A stretch of 64,000 bases of DNA from Lentisphaerota bacterium (GCA_021413965.1 JAIOPI010000025.1:107096-171095), one strand, 5' to 3'. Shown: positions 23,462 through 32,667, counted from the stretch's first letter. Numbers and translations are program-made. The notes: generated from the letters alone by a model not told the origin.

Positions 23462-23862
23462 TAGCGCTTCGAGAACTGGAAGCGCTTGCGGGCACCCGGC
23501 TGGCCGGACTTCTTGCGCTCCTTCATGCGGGGATCGCGCGTCAGGCAGCCTGCGGACTTGAGCACCTCGCGCAGCGAACTGTCAGCCTGGGTCAGCGCCC
23601 GGGAAATGGCGTGGCGCAAGGCGCCTGCCTGACCCGTGATGCCACCGCCGGAAAGCTGGGCAAAGATGTCAAACTTGCCGGTCATGCTGGTCAACTTGAG
23701 CGGCTGCTCAATGTAGTTGCGCACGGCCGCACTGTCGAAATAGTCCGCAATTTCCCGACGGTTGATCGTCCAGGTACCGCTGCCGGCGGTCAATCGCACG
23801 CGTGCCACGGAGGTCTTGCGCCGTCCGGTGGCTTGGATCGCTACTGTCTTCGCTTCGGCCAC
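23461..23862 (-). CDS. rpsI: 30S ribosomal protein S9
   Basis: Small-subunit protein of 133 aa whose basic tail reaches the P-site tRNA. Family blocks are TGRRKTSVARVRL, GSGTWTINRR, the central GGGITGQAGALRHAISRAL and RKKSGQPGARKRFQFSKR at the C-terminus. It follows rplM by 24 bases, the usual L13-S9 pairing. Confidence 0.98.
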   Translation of the reverse strand: MAEAKTVAIQATGRRKTSVARVRLTAGSGTWTINRREIADYFDSAAVRNYIEQPLKLTSMTGKFDIFAQLSGGGITGQAGALRHAISRALTQADSSLREVLKSAGCLTRDPRMKERKKSGQPGARKRFQFSKR

Positions 23863-23886
23863 AATCCGCTCCCTTTTCTAGGTATC

Positions 23887-24309
23887 TCAGACCTTGCTTG
23901 GATTCTGTGCGGCGTGAGGATGCTCCTGCCCGGCATAGACCTTCAGCCGGCTGAACATCTTACGGCTCAACGTGTTCCGCGGCAGCATACCGTGCACCGC
24001 ATTCGTGATCAGCCGGTCCGGATGACGCTGGCGCAACATCGCCGGCGTCGTACGCTTCAGACCACCGGGCCAGCGCGAGTAGCTCGTGTAGCTCTTGGTC
24101 TCCTCTTTGCTGCCGGTGAACATCGCCTTGGAGGCGTTGATCACCACAACGAAATCGCCCATGTCGACCTGGGGGGAAAACGTCGGCTTATGCTTGCCCC
24201 GCAGCAGGGTCACGATCTTAACGGCCACGCGCCCCACCGGCTTCCCAGCGGCATCAATCACATGCCACTGGCGGTTGGCACCCGGATCTTTGGGTAGAAA
24301 TGACTTCAT
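23887..24309 (-). CDS. rplM: 50S ribosomal protein L13
   Basis: Large-subunit protein of 140 aa, an early assembly protein. Blocks include RQWHVIDAAGKPVGRVA, LLRGKHKP, DFVVVINA and MLPRNTLSRKM. The ATG at 24309 follows GGAAG; eight upstream in-frame codons are leader. It is transcribed with rpsI. Confidence 0.98.
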   Translation of the reverse strand: MKSFLPKDPGANRQWHVIDAAGKPVGRVAVKIVTLLRGKHKPTFSPQVDMGDFVVVINASKAMFTGSKEETKSYTSYSRWPGGLKRTTPAMLRQRHPDRLITNAVHGMLPRNTLSRKMFSRLKVYAGQEHPHAAQNPSKV

Positions 24310-24348
24310 GACTTCCTTCGTTCTGACACACACAAAAAAGGAGGGCTG

Positions 24349-24378
24349 AACTTAGCGCATCGGTGCCGGAAGTGTCAA
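24349..24378 (-). promoter_or_regulatory. sigma-70-like promoter for rplM-rpsI
   Basis: On the minus strand a perfect TTGACA (24373-24378), an 18-base spacer and TAAGTT (24349-24354) precede a leader of about 35 bases with a T6 run. It lies in the gap between gspD and rplM. Confidence 0.6.
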
Positions 24379-24420
24379 CCCTCATCTTCGACCTAAATTA
24401 CCTACGCCCCCCCACACGCC

Positions 24421-27021
24421 CTACTGAGCCGGCGCCTGGCTCTGCTTGTCCACCTTCCGATCCACTTTCTTCAGAGATCGGTTCCACCGCCGATCCTCCT
24501 CCTCGACATACTTGCGGGTCTGCGGATCCAGCGCCTGCAACGGATCCCCGCCCGAGCGCTGCACCGTCACGTCCGGCCCCGCCGACTCCACGGTCGTGCG
24601 CACGGGGCTGGCGACCGGCTCCGCCCCGAGCAGGCTGCCGTTACTCGCCGCAAATGGCTTCGGGCCGCCGTTCTTCACCTTCGGCTGCGCGTTCGTCGGA
24701 TACCCCAGCGTGTCACGCGCACTGCCGACGTCCGGAATCTGCCCCAGGATCCGCGGTTCTGCCAGGCGGCTGTTCGACCACCCCCGCTGCCACAGGTCCT
24801 TCGCGCCAATCGTGTCCTGGCGGCGCACCGCCTCCGCCTCGATCTCTTCCGGCGTGTCCAGCACGTACGGGGTGATGAACACCACCACCTCTTGGCGCTT
24901 CTTGCCTTTGGAGGAGGAGCGGAAGGGAATGCCCAGGATCGGAATGTCCGCCAGGAAGGGCACGCCGCTCTTGCTCTTGGTGTCCGTCGTCTGCACCAGT
25001 CCGCCCAGCACAATCGTATCCCCGCTGCGCACCGCCACGTCCGCGGACAGCTTGCGCGAGGCCACAATCGGCCAATCCGTGTCCTGAATGCGCTGCGTCC
25101 CCGCAATGTTCTGTATCGTCTGCGCCAGTTCCATCACGACGAAACGCTTCACGTTGATGCGCGGCGTCACCGTCAGCTTGATGCCCACCTCCTGGCGCTC
25201 CACGTCGTCCACATAGTCGATCACGCTGCCCGACTGAACCGGCCGCTGACCCTTGGTGAAGTACTGCGACTGCGTGACTTCAATGGTGGCTTCCTTGTTG
25301 TCCGTCGTCAGAATGACCGGCGACGACAGGATGTGCGTGCGGCTGTCGCTGGCCACCGCCTTGAAAACGGCATCGATGTTCAGATCAAACAGCGTCATGT
25401 AGTAGCTCAGCCCCGCGCCGGTCATCCCCTGGAACGAATCCGCCGTCGTCAGGGTCGTCGGATCGATCGGCGTCGTGGTGCCGCCCCCGCCGCCGCCACC
25501 GTAGGCGACCTTCGGTGCCAGCGTCCCGTTGGGCCCCTGCTCATAGGCCACCAGCGTGCGCTGAACCCAATCCACGCCGCTCTGCATGCTGTCGTCCAGA
25601 TTGACCTCCAGAATGACCGCCTCCACCAGCACCTGGGAGAGCATCATGTCCATGCCCTTGATGATTTCCTCCAGCGTGGACTGATCCTCCTTGCTGGCCA
25701 TGATGATCAGCGAATTGGTGCGCTCGTCCGACAGGATCTTGATGTTCTCCTTGGACAACTCGCCAACCTTGGACTTGCGCTCGCCGCCCCCGCTCGAAGA
25801 CGTGGAAGAGGCTGCCGGCGCCGGCTCCTTCGGCGCCACGTAGTCCCGCAACGCGGTCCCGCCCCCCGTCTGCCCGTCTGCCGGCGGCGTGGCCCCCGAT
25901 GGCCCCCCCTCATCCTTGGGCGACGCGGCGCCAATCAGATCGTTCAGCATGGACGCAATGTTCTTCGCCTCCGCAAATTCCAACCGGATGACGCGCACCA
26001 GCACGTCGGGATCCGTTTCCACATCCAGCACCTTGATGATCTTCTCGAAAAACGACATGTTCTCGGGGCGGGTGATGATGATCAGGATGTTGGTCCGGTC
26101 ATCCTCCACCATCTTGACCTGCCCCCGAATGATGCCGCGCTCGGCTTCTTCGAGCAGAGTATTCAAGTTCGCCCCGTCAGCCGTGCGGCGTGCGCGGATG
26201 ACCCCGGGCGGCGTCGACGGTGCCGCCGCGGCGGGATCCACCACCCCGGGAGCCCCGGAGTCGCGCTGCCGCTGCACCGTTGATTTCTGCTCCTTCTGCG
26301 AGTCGGCGATGATCTGCTCCAGCTTCTGCCGGATTTCGGAGGCCTTGGCATAGTGAATCTGGACGACGATCGGTTCTTCGCGCGCCTCCGCCGGTTGGTC
26401 GATCAGTGCGATCACCTCCAGGATGCGGTTGATGTTCGCCGCCGTATCGGTCAGCAGAATGCTGTTGATCCCTTCAAAGGCGTGCGTCTGGGCGTACGCA
26501 TGCTGTAGCGGCTGGATGGCCTTCTGCGCCTCGGCCGCCTCGATGTACTTGAGCGTGATCATCTGGCTGACAAGCCCGGGCTGATCCCCCTTCGGATCGC
26601 TCTCCTCGCCGGTCCGGATCGGCATCGGCTCTTCGCGCGCCTGCTTGTTGGGCACCACGCGGATGAACTTGGCGCCTTCGGGCAACAGCGCGATGCCGTT
26701 CATGCCGAGTACGGTCTCGATGGCCTCGAGGTATTCGCGCTCGGAAAGACTCCCCTGGCTGCGCAGGGTGATGTTGGCCGCCGGCAGGCTGGGCGCCAGC
26801 AGGAGCGTCCGGCCGGTCTGCTCGGCATACGCCTCCAGCACCAGGTCGATCGGCGCATTGCTGAATTTCAGGCGCAACTCGCCGTCGGTCGCATTGGCCG
26901 GCGCCGCCATGGGCGAGAGCACCGGCACCTGTGCGTTGGAAACGGCCAGCGCTAGCAGCAGGCCCACCACCAGCCAAGCCCGTCCGGCCATTCGCCGGCC
27001 CATCGGTTTCATCGTGTTCAT
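24421..27021 (-). CDS. gspD: type II secretion secretin
   Basis: Outer-membrane channel of the type II secretion system (866 aa). It has a signal peptide of about 30 residues. N0 domain and repeated N1-N3 (secretin_N) modules follow, containing PVVQIHYAKASEIRQ-like and ILIIITRPENM blocks. The C-terminal secretin domain includes DTIVLGGLV, VPFLADIPILGIPF and KKRQEVVVFITPYVLD. A Gly-rich loop (GGGGGGG) and two Pro/Ser-rich linkers separate modules. The ATG at 27021 follows GAGGGGC and sits 5 bases after the preceding stop. It is the last gene of the gsp operon, an unusual place for gspD. About 100 residues follow the channel domain. Confidence 0.95.
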   Translation of the reverse strand: MNTMKPMGRRMAGRAWLVVGLLLALAVSNAQVPVLSPMAAPANATDGELRLKFSNAPIDLVLEAYAEQTGRTLLLAPSLPAANITLRSQGSLSEREYLEAIETVLGMNGIALLPEGAKFIRVVPNKQAREEPMPIRTGEESDPKGDQPGLVSQMITLKYIEAAEAQKAIQPLQHAYAQTHAFEGINSILLTDTAANINRILEVIALIDQPAEAREEPIVVQIHYAKASEIRQKLEQIIADSQKEQKSTVQRQRDSGAPGVVDPAAAAPSTPPGVIRARRTADGANLNTLLEEAERGIIRGQVKMVEDDRTNILIIITRPENMSFFEKIIKVLDVETDPDVLVRVIRLEFAEAKNIASMLNDLIGAASPKDEGGPSGATPPADGQTGGGTALRDYVAPKEPAPAASSTSSSGGGERKSKVGELSKENIKILSDERTNSLIIMASKEDQSTLEEIIKGMDMMLSQVLVEAVILEVNLDDSMQSGVDWVQRTLVAYEQGPNGTLAPKVAYGGGGGGGTTTPIDPTTLTTADSFQGMTGAGLSYYMTLFDLNIDAVFKAVASDSRTHILSSPVILTTDNKEATIEVTQSQYFTKGQRPVQSGSVIDYVDDVERQEVGIKLTVTPRINVKRFVVMELAQTIQNIAGTQRIQDTDWPIVASRKLSADVAVRSGDTIVLGGLVQTTDTKSKSGVPFLADIPILGIPFRSSSKGKKRQEVVVFITPYVLDTPEEIEAEAVRRQDTIGAKDLWQRGWSNSRLAEPRILGQIPDVGSARDTLGYPTNAQPKVKNGGPKPFAASNGSLLGAEPVASPVRTTVESAGPDVTVQRSGGDPLQALDPQTRKYVEEEDRRWNRSLKKVDRKVDKQSQAPAQ

Positions 27022-27026
27022 GCCCC

Positions 27027-27605
27027 TCAACTCCCCGGTGCCTGCTCGACTGGCCCGTCTGGCGCCGGTGCCGCCGCCTGGTCGACTGCGCGCGTGAAGG
27101 CGCAATAAAGCACGAAGCGCCCCCGAAGTTCCTTCTGCTCATTGGGTTTCATCAGGAGCTGGCGGACGTCGAGCATAGCACCCTGAGATTGCAGATCAAA
27201 CAGGAAATGGACGATCGCATCCAGCGACCCCTCCCACTCCCGGACCTCGATCGGCAGCTCGTATATGTCCCCCAGCCGGGCCTCGTCGCCCACCTGCCGC
27301 TTCGTCACCCGCACGCCGTGCTTCGACGCCAGGTTGTCCATGACCGAAAGCCAGTGCACGTCCATCTTCTTCTCGATGGGGTACTGGGGCAGGTACGACT
27401 TCAAGGACTCGAACTCACGCTCCCACGTGGCCCGCGATGCCAGCAGGCGCTGGTCTTCGGCAATTTCCGCCTGCAAAGCTTCCTGGTCCCGACGCAGCGT
27501 CTTCCACTGCTCAAACCGGGGCCGCGCCAGTATCGCCGTGATGCCGAACAGGGCCATGCCCACGGTCAGCAGCAGCAGCAACAGTTCGCGCGCCGAGATC
27601 TTCAC
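27027..27605 (-). CDS. GspM/PilO-like assembly-platform protein
   Basis: A 192-aa protein with one N-terminal membrane segment (LLLLLLTVGMALFGITAIL), a coiled-coil stretch (about 30-65) and a periplasmic ferredoxin-like domain (LPIEVREWEGSLDAIVHFLFDLQ) as in PilO and GspM. It should pair with the PilN-like C-terminus of its neighbour to anchor the secretion platform. Its ATG overlaps the previous stop by 4 bases. The Ala/Pro-rich tail is not conserved in the family. Confidence 0.78.
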   Translation of the reverse strand: MKISARELLLLLLTVGMALFGITAILARPRFEQWKTLRRDQEALQAEIAEDQRLLASRATWEREFESLKSYLPQYPIEKKMDVHWLSVMDNLASKHGVRVTKRQVGDEARLGDIYELPIEVREWEGSLDAIVHFLFDLQSQGAMLDVRQLLMKPNEQKELRGRFVLYCAFTRAVDQAAAPAPDGPVEQAPGS

Positions 27606-28984
27606 GACTCGTCTCCCTTCAGCCGCAGGCTCACGTCAAACATCTGCCGGCCATTCGGAGACTGCCGCGGCCCCTGCAACGTCGCCTCAGGGAACAGCGG
27701 GGCCGCGTCCAGGTTGCTCTTGAATTCGTACACCGCCGCCACCGCCGGCGCCTCACCCGACAGCTTCACGTCCTCGCCTTTGTGGTACGCGAAGGACGTG
27801 AGCTCGATGCCTGGCGGCAGCAACGTGCTGATCACCCGCAGGCATTCGAGCGCGGAGCTCGTATTGTCTAGATACTGCTTCACCATGAAGACCCGGCGGC
27901 GCGTATCCCGCACCGCGCGCGCCTGGCCACGCAGGCTTTCACGCTCTGTCCGGATCCGCTCCAGCCGCTGCCGCTCCAGGGCCAGCATGCCAAACCCCAG
28001 ACCCACCGCGAGCAACCATGCTCCCACGATGCCCGCCGCACTGCGGATCAGCCGGCGCCGGAAGGCCTTAGCCGTGCGCGCCTGTATCCAGCTCGCTGGC
28101 GTCAGATCCACCCGCCCCTCGTCCGCCGCCCGCCGGGCCATGCCCTCGCACTCGCCCGGCAGATCCGACAGCAGCCGGTGGCGCAACGGCGCCCCGCTTG
28201 CCCCGGCCACCGCCGCCATCCAAGCCGCGTCCGGCTCCGCATCCGCCCAAATGGTCACGGTCGGGGAGGCCAGGTGCCCCTGCTCCAGTTCCAGCGACAC
28301 CAGCGTAAACCCGATCTCGCGCGCCAGCTCGGCAACATCCTCGGGGGCCGTGCTGACACCGGATAGCGAACGGAAGACGATCGGCAGACCATCCTTGACC
28401 ACGATCAGCTGCGGCGACGGCGCGGTGAGACGCACGTCGATCTGGAACCCGGTTGCCGCCAGCTGGCCTGCGTCCTGCAGCGTGCGCCACCACCCCAGCA
28501 CCGCCGCGTCAACCCGTTGCGCCGCCAGCCCGGCCTGCTTCAGCAGGTCGCCCAGCCGCTCCACCACGTCCACCCGCACGGCGGCCAGCAGCACCAGGCT
28601 GGCATCCTGGTCGAGCCGCAGGATTTCGTGGCTGACCACCATGTTATCGATCGGAAAGGGAGAGAGTTTCTCGGCCTGGAACGCCACCATGCCCTGGATG
28701 TCCGCGGGGTCCACCGCCGGCAGCCGCATCACGCGCAGCAGCACGTGTTCTGACGCCAGCCCGAGCGTCAGGCGCCCCTTGAGCCGCGGGGCCAGCGCCT
28801 TGAGGCGGGCCAGCGCCGGATGTGCCTCCACGGCATCAGGGGCCACCCCCGGCGCGGCCGGCGCGGCAGAAACGTCCTCATGCCCGCCCGCCACTCGTTC
28901 GAAGCCCTCCCGGCCGCGCTGAAGCACCGCCCAGTCGCACTGGTCGCGCCCCACCACCAACCCGATATAGGACTCTTTCGCCAT
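27602..28984 (-). CDS. gspL: GspL-like (PilM-PilN fused) platform protein
   Basis: A 460-aa protein. The first 300 residues have the actin-like fold of PilM and cytoplasmic GspL (YIGLVVGRDQCDWAVL, AEKLSPFPIDNMV, LLAAVRVDVVERL). A membrane segment lies near 315-335 (GAWLLAVGLGFGMLAL). A coiled coil and PilN-like periplasmic domain follow (LLPPGIELTSFAY). It links the GspE ATPase to the inner-membrane platform. The ATG at 28984 is used; an in-frame TTG at 29020 would add 12 residues. A 16-bp perfect hairpin precedes the gene. Confidence 0.82.
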   Translation of the reverse strand: MAKESYIGLVVGRDQCDWAVLQRGREGFERVAGGHEDVSAAPAAPGVAPDAVEAHPALARLKALAPRLKGRLTLGLASEHVLLRVMRLPAVDPADIQGMVAFQAEKLSPFPIDNMVVSHEILRLDQDASLVLLAAVRVDVVERLGDLLKQAGLAAQRVDAAVLGWWRTLQDAGQLAATGFQIDVRLTAPSPQLIVVKDGLPIVFRSLSGVSTAPEDVAELAREIGFTLVSLELEQGHLASPTVTIWADAEPDAAWMAAVAGASGAPLRHRLLSDLPGECEGMARRAADEGRVDLTPASWIQARTAKAFRRRLIRSAAGIVGAWLLAVGLGFGMLALERQRLERIRTERESLRGQARAVRDTRRRVFMVKQYLDNTSSALECLRVISTLLPPGIELTSFAYHKGEDVKLSGEAPAVAAVYEFKSNLDAAPLFPEATLQGPRQSPNGRQMFDVSLRLKGDES

Positions 28985-29030
28985 GAACCGCGGCCCCTGC
29001 TTGATCCCCACCTCGCCCAATCGCTCAGAC

Positions 29031-29071
29031 TAGCCGGCGTGGCACGCCCATGCCGCGTGCCACGCCGGCTA
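29031..29071 (-). promoter_or_regulatory. 16-bp perfect hairpin between gspK and gspL
   Basis: Bases 29031-29046 pair perfectly with 29056-29071, with a 9-base loop. The gspK stop codon is inside one arm. It sits in the middle of an otherwise tightly packed operon, so it may attenuate, process or stabilise the message rather than fully end it. Confidence 0.6.
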
Positions 29072-30157
29072 GTCCTCCTCGATCCAGCGCAAAATGGTCA
29101 TGACTTCGCCATTAATTTCAACAATACACCATACCTTGCGCTCGACATTCTGTACACGTCCGCGCGACGTGATGCGATAATACTTTGAGGAGACCGTGGT
29201 CACGTAATTGCGCCGTTCGCCCTCGCCCAGCAACGGCAGGCGCCGGAACATGTCGGCGTCGTCCAGAAAGTAATTGTCCTCCACCAACCCGCTGACGTTG
29301 GTCAGGCTCGCCCGCTCCTCGAGCACATCCTCGGCCACCAGGTCGTTGTCACCGCGACTGCTCGGCAGCGTCATCAACACCTCGTAAGGCGCGGCGTTGA
29401 TGTTGACTTTCGGGTCGGTTCCGAAAACCGTCAGCAGGCGCGAAAGCCCCCCGTCCGCAATCATCACCGGCTCCTCGTCGCCCGCCGTGAGCGGCCCGCC
29501 GTACAGGATGGCCCGGTTGAACCCCTTGATCTGCAGCAGTTCCTCGACGGAGTACAGGTCCCCATTGCGCGCCCGGTACGGCGGCTTCAACGTCTTGTAG
29601 TAGTCCTCGGTCTCAGCCCCGTTGGGACGTGCCTCATCATCCGCGTCCGTCCAGTCGAGAAACGCGTCCACCAGGTCCGGCCACATGTCCTCCGGCACGC
29701 CGATCGCGTCCAGGATGGGCTCCCAGTCCTCTTCGCGCTTCAGCGTGTTGACGCTCCGGCGCGCCTGTTCCGTCACAATCTCCACCTGCACATCGCCGTC
29801 ACCCAGCGGGTACGCGCGCTGAAGCCTGCCGCCCGCGGCCAGCTGCCGCGCATCTTCCTTCCAGGGGTCCTCGGGATCCGGTTCCGGAGGCGCCCGCGGA
29901 TCCACATGCGGCACCTTGGCCATCAGCAGCTTGGCGATCTCGATCCCCGACTGCGCAAGATACCCCGCGCGCGTGCGCTTCCGGTAATACGAGATGATCT
30001 TTGCCTCCAGGTGCGCATCGAACGCGAACGACATCACCAGCAACCCCATCAGCCCGATTGTCCACAGGACGATGATCAGCGCAGAGCCGCGGGACCGCGC
30101 TCCCTGCCGCGCCGCCATGCGACCGCCGACTATGTTCCCACGCTTCACCGTGTCCAT
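29069..30157 (-). CDS. gspK: type II secretion minor pseudopilin GspK
   Basis: A 362-aa minor pseudopilin that caps the tip complex with GspI and GspJ. The short N-terminus is followed by RGSALIIVLWTIGLMGLLVM, the usual pseudopilin helix. Then come an alpha-domain (LVDAFLDWTDADDEARPNGAE, a calcium-site-like DWxDxDxxxRxxGAE motif typical of GspK), YSVEELLQIKGF and KVNINAAPYEVL (helix-hairpin-helix-like). The ATG at 30157 follows AAGGGAC. It overlaps no gene; gspJ ends 71 bases upstream. Confidence 0.92.
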   Translation of the reverse strand: MDTVKRGNIVGGRMAARQGARSRGSALIIVLWTIGLMGLLVMSFAFDAHLEAKIISYYRKRTRAGYLAQSGIEIAKLLMAKVPHVDPRAPPEPDPEDPWKEDARQLAAGGRLQRAYPLGDGDVQVEIVTEQARRSVNTLKREEDWEPILDAIGVPEDMWPDLVDAFLDWTDADDEARPNGAETEDYYKTLKPPYRARNGDLYSVEELLQIKGFNRAILYGGPLTAGDEEPVMIADGGLSRLLTVFGTDPKVNINAAPYEVLMTLPSSRGDNDLVAEDVLEERASLTNVSGLVEDNYFLDDADMFRRLPLLGEGERRNYVTTVSSKYYRITSRGRVQNVERKVWCIVEINGEVMTILRWIEED

Positions 30158-30228
30158 GCGTCCCTTCACGACCCGACCCGTTTGGCTCGGACGCGGACGG
30201 CGCCGGCGTGGCGCGCCCCGCGTCCAAA

Positions 30229-31020
30229 CTACTTCCACGCCAGTGGCGCCAGCGGCAGTTCCACGATGCGTTTGATCTCCACCGGCCGGTCACCCTTCGC
30301 CAGCGGGGCCATGTACACCGTCAGTTCCACCATCCGCGGTATGCGATTCGTGTCTTTCCAGTCGTCGATCCACTCGATCTCGTCGGACGAAATCGAGGTG
30401 GCCCCGGATGCAGCCGCCGCCCCGCTGGGGTCCGTGCTCGTCACGCTTTCCGGATCCTGAAACCGGTAGTTCAGCCCCGTCACCTCGGCCGTGATGTACG
30501 TGGGCTCCAACTCGTCCGGATCGAAATCCTCCACCTGGGCCAGCAACCCCCAGGAGCGGACCGCCAGTGCGCGCCGCCCATGCGGGTCTTCCTCCAGCGT
30601 GAGCTTGATGCGATGCGGCCCCCCGGCATGGGGCGCGTCCTTCCCCACCAGCGCAGACCCCAGCTTGACCCAACTCGCCTCGTCCACGGCGCCGTCCCCG
30701 TCGCCTTCCTCCTTGAACCAGAACCCGTAGTCGCCATTGACCCCGCCGAGAGGGTAATACGCCGATCGCAGCGCCATCACGATCTGCTCCACCACGAAGT
30801 CCCCGTGGTGCAGCTTGTCTGCCAGATCCATGCCACGCCGCCACGCCACCGTCACCGTCGAAAATCCCAGGTACGTCACCGTCGTCACCACCGCCAGCAG
30901 CACCACCGCCAGCAGAATTTCCAACAGGGTGAAACCCGAGCCCGCGCACGCAGGGCGGCCGTCACGTCGCGCCCGCCCCCTGCCCGCGCGGCCGCCACCG
31001 TCCTGCCCGTGCGCCCTCAC
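30229..31020 (-). CDS. gspJ: type II secretion minor pseudopilin GspJ
   Basis: A 263-aa minor pseudopilin. A 28-residue basic leader ends in CAGSG, followed by FTLLEILLAVVLLAVVTTV, the prepilin cleavage site and helix with the conserved Glu at +5. The periplasmic domain follows. Ser/Asp-rich residues about 203-220 look like an inserted loop. The GTG start overlaps the gspI stop (GTGA). Confidence 0.9.
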   Translation of the reverse strand: MRAHGQDGGGRAGRGRARRDGRPACAGSGFTLLEILLAVVLLAVVTTVTYLGFSTVTVAWRRGMDLADKLHHGDFVVEQIVMALRSAYYPLGGVNGDYGFWFKEEGDGDGAVDEASWVKLGSALVGKDAPHAGGPHRIKLTLEEDPHGRRALAVRSWGLLAQVEDFDPDELEPTYITAEVTGLNYRFQDPESVTSTDPSGAAAASGATSISSDEIEWIDDWKDTNRIPRMVELTVYMAPLAKGDRPVEIKRIVELPLAPLAWK

Positions 31021-31556
31021 AACTCCGCCTTCTCTTTCACGAACACGTAGCGCACGACTTCCTCGTAGCCTCTGCGGTTCTTGCTCGACCAGGTCACCCG
31101 GCTGCGCAGCAGATACAGGCCGTCCTTGCGCTCCTCGTCCGGTTCCTCAACTTCACGCGAGTACGTCATCCCATGATCGTAGGCTTCCGCGCTCACCTCC
31201 CAGTCCTTGTAGTCCTGGGTCGGCAACACCGGGTGCTCCAACTCGCCCAAATTCAACGCCCACTGCGCGTCTTGATACTGCTGCGCCGCCCGCATCACGG
31301 CCAGGCAGCGCGACGCCGCCGTCAATAGCGCCGTCAATCCCACCCCCAGGATCGCCGCCGCAATCAGCACCTCGATCAGCGTGAATCCGCCCCGCTGCTG
31401 GCGGCCCTGCGCCGGAACCTCCGCGCCCCACGCCGCGCGGCAAGGGCCCGGCCCCGGAATGCCGATCGGCGGGGCATCGCCGTCCCGCGCACCGGGATCC
31501 CCACCCGGGGCAGGACGCCCAGCGGGCGAAGCGGGGGCTGTGCATGCGCCCTTCAC
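31017..31556 (-). CDS. gspI: type II secretion minor pseudopilin GspI
   Basis: A 179-aa protein with the prepilin site GG|FTLIEVLIAAAILGVGL near residue 57 and a short periplasmic domain. The leader before the cleavage Gly is about 57 residues, Gly/Pro/Ala/Arg-rich, far longer than the usual 5-25. No ATG, GTG or TTG lies between the first codon and the cleavage site, so either the leader is real or a rare start is used. The GTG start overlaps the gspH stop by 4 bases. Confidence 0.85.
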   Translation of the reverse strand: MKGACTAPASPAGRPAPGGDPGARDGDAPPIGIPGPGPCRAAWGAEVPAQGRQQRGGFTLIEVLIAAAILGVGLTALLTAASRCLAVMRAAQQYQDAQWALNLGELEHPVLPTQDYKDWEVSAEAYDHGMTYSREVEEPDEERKDGLYLLRSRVTWSSKNRRGYEEVVRYVFVKEKAEL

Positions 31557-32233
31557 ATCGGCTCCGTTTCGACGCCCGCCAGCATGTCCACGCGCACGGT
31601 CACCGCCGCGCCGCTCTCATCCACCAGCCGCACCGCGTACGGGGTACAGGTGCCGTTGCTGCGATAGTGAATGACGGCCGCGTCCGGATTGGACGGAAGC
31701 CCCTTCGTCTCTTCCTCGAGCGTCACGGAATCAATCCGCACGCGGTCCAACTCGCGCACAATGGTGCCTCCGCCAGCGCCGCCGCGGCCATCGCCCGTGC
31801 CGGCCGCCGCCCCGTCCGCCAGCGGCGACAGCGCCGCCGGCGACTCGTCGTCGCCGCGCGCGCGATCCCGCCCCCCCGCCCCGCCCCGCCCCATTGCGGG
31901 CCCGGTCGGCGTGGCCTCCCGGATGCTGACGCGTCCGCCCTTCAAGTCGAACACGATGTCCATTTCCTTCTGGTTCAGCAGGCTCATGCTGCGCGCATAG
32001 CGCCCCGCCATCACCACCGTGCGCGACGCCGCCCGCAGCCGGTTCCCCTGCATCGAACGCACGAAGTTCGGCACCGTCACCGCCGATACCACCCCGATGA
32101 TCGCAATCACCAGCAGCAGTTCGATCAGCGTGAAACCGGCGTGCCGACGGACGGTCAGGCGTAAACACGTCCACCGCTCACGCACGGAGCCGGACCGGCC
32201 GGCTCGCGGTTCGGTGTTGAACGCGTCCGCCAT
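31553..32233 (-). CDS. gspH: type II secretion pseudopilin GspH
   Basis: A 226-aa pseudopilin. A leader of about 33 residues ends in RHAG, then FTLIELLLVIAIIGVVSAV. The ATG at 32233 follows AGGGGAC and lies 8 bases after the gspG stop. A low-complexity insert of about 45 residues rich in Gly, Ala, Arg and Asp (roughly coded by 31755-31905) interrupts the beta domain. The rest (VRIDSVTLEEE, IHYRSNGTCTPYAVRL) looks like a normal GspH/FimT C-terminus. Confidence 0.87.
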   Translation of the reverse strand: MADAFNTEPRAGRSGSVRERWTCLRLTVRRHAGFTLIELLLVIAIIGVVSAVTVPNFVRSMQGNRLRAASRTVVMAGRYARSMSLLNQKEMDIVFDLKGGRVSIREATPTGPAMGRGGAGGRDRARGDDESPAALSPLADGAAAGTGDGRGGAGGGTIVRELDRVRIDSVTLEEETKGLPSNPDAAVIHYRSNGTCTPYAVRLVDESGAAVTVRVDMLAGVETEPM

Positions 32234-32241
32234 GCCGTCCC

Positions 32242-32667
32242 CTAGAAGCTCGTGATGTCGTCCGCTCCGCCCAGGCTCCGGTCCGGCCCGCCCGACGTGA
32301 CCTTGTAATTGCCTTCCGATGTCGTGTAGCTGAACTCGTTGCCCCACGGATCCTTCGGCAAGCCGCCCCGCAGATACGGGCCGCTCCAGTTCGGCGAACC
32401 GTCGGAGGTCACCAGGGCCTGGAGATTCGGCGGAAAGCGGCCGGTATCAACCTCGTACACGTCCACGGCCGTCGCAATGGAGGCGATGCTGGCCCGCGCC
32501 GCCTGGATCATCGACTTCTCCTGCTTGCCGCTCAGGTTGACGACGACCACGCTGGCCAGGATGCCCAGGATCGCCACCACCAGCAGCACCTCGATCAACG
32601 TGAACCCGCCCCGCGCCCGCTCTTGCTTCTTCTGCTTCACAGCCTGTCTCCTTTTTTCGTCCGTCAT
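32242..32667 (-). CDS. gspG: type II secretion major pseudopilin GspG
   Basis: Major pseudopilin (141 aa). The leader MTDEKRRQAVKQKKQERARG ends at the cleavage Gly, followed by GFTLIEVLLVVAILGILASV. The periplasmic part has AVDVYEVDTGRFPPNLQAL, GPYLRGGLPKDPWGNEF and the calcium-loop end GGADDI, all diagnostic for GspG. It forms the piston-like pseudopilus. Confidence 0.95.
   Translation of the reverse strand: MTDEKRRQAVKQKKQERARGGFTLIEVLLVVAILGILASVVVVNLSGKQEKSMIQAARASIASIATAVDVYEVDTGRFPPNLQALVTSDGSPNWSGPYLRGGLPKDPWGNEFSYTTSEGNYKVTSGGPDRSLGGADDITSF

Noticed and set aside
21917..23464. 515-codon open frame opposite the DEAD-box helicase
   Set aside because: Arg/His-rich shadow sequence without recognisable motifs; the helicase frame carries every conserved motif.
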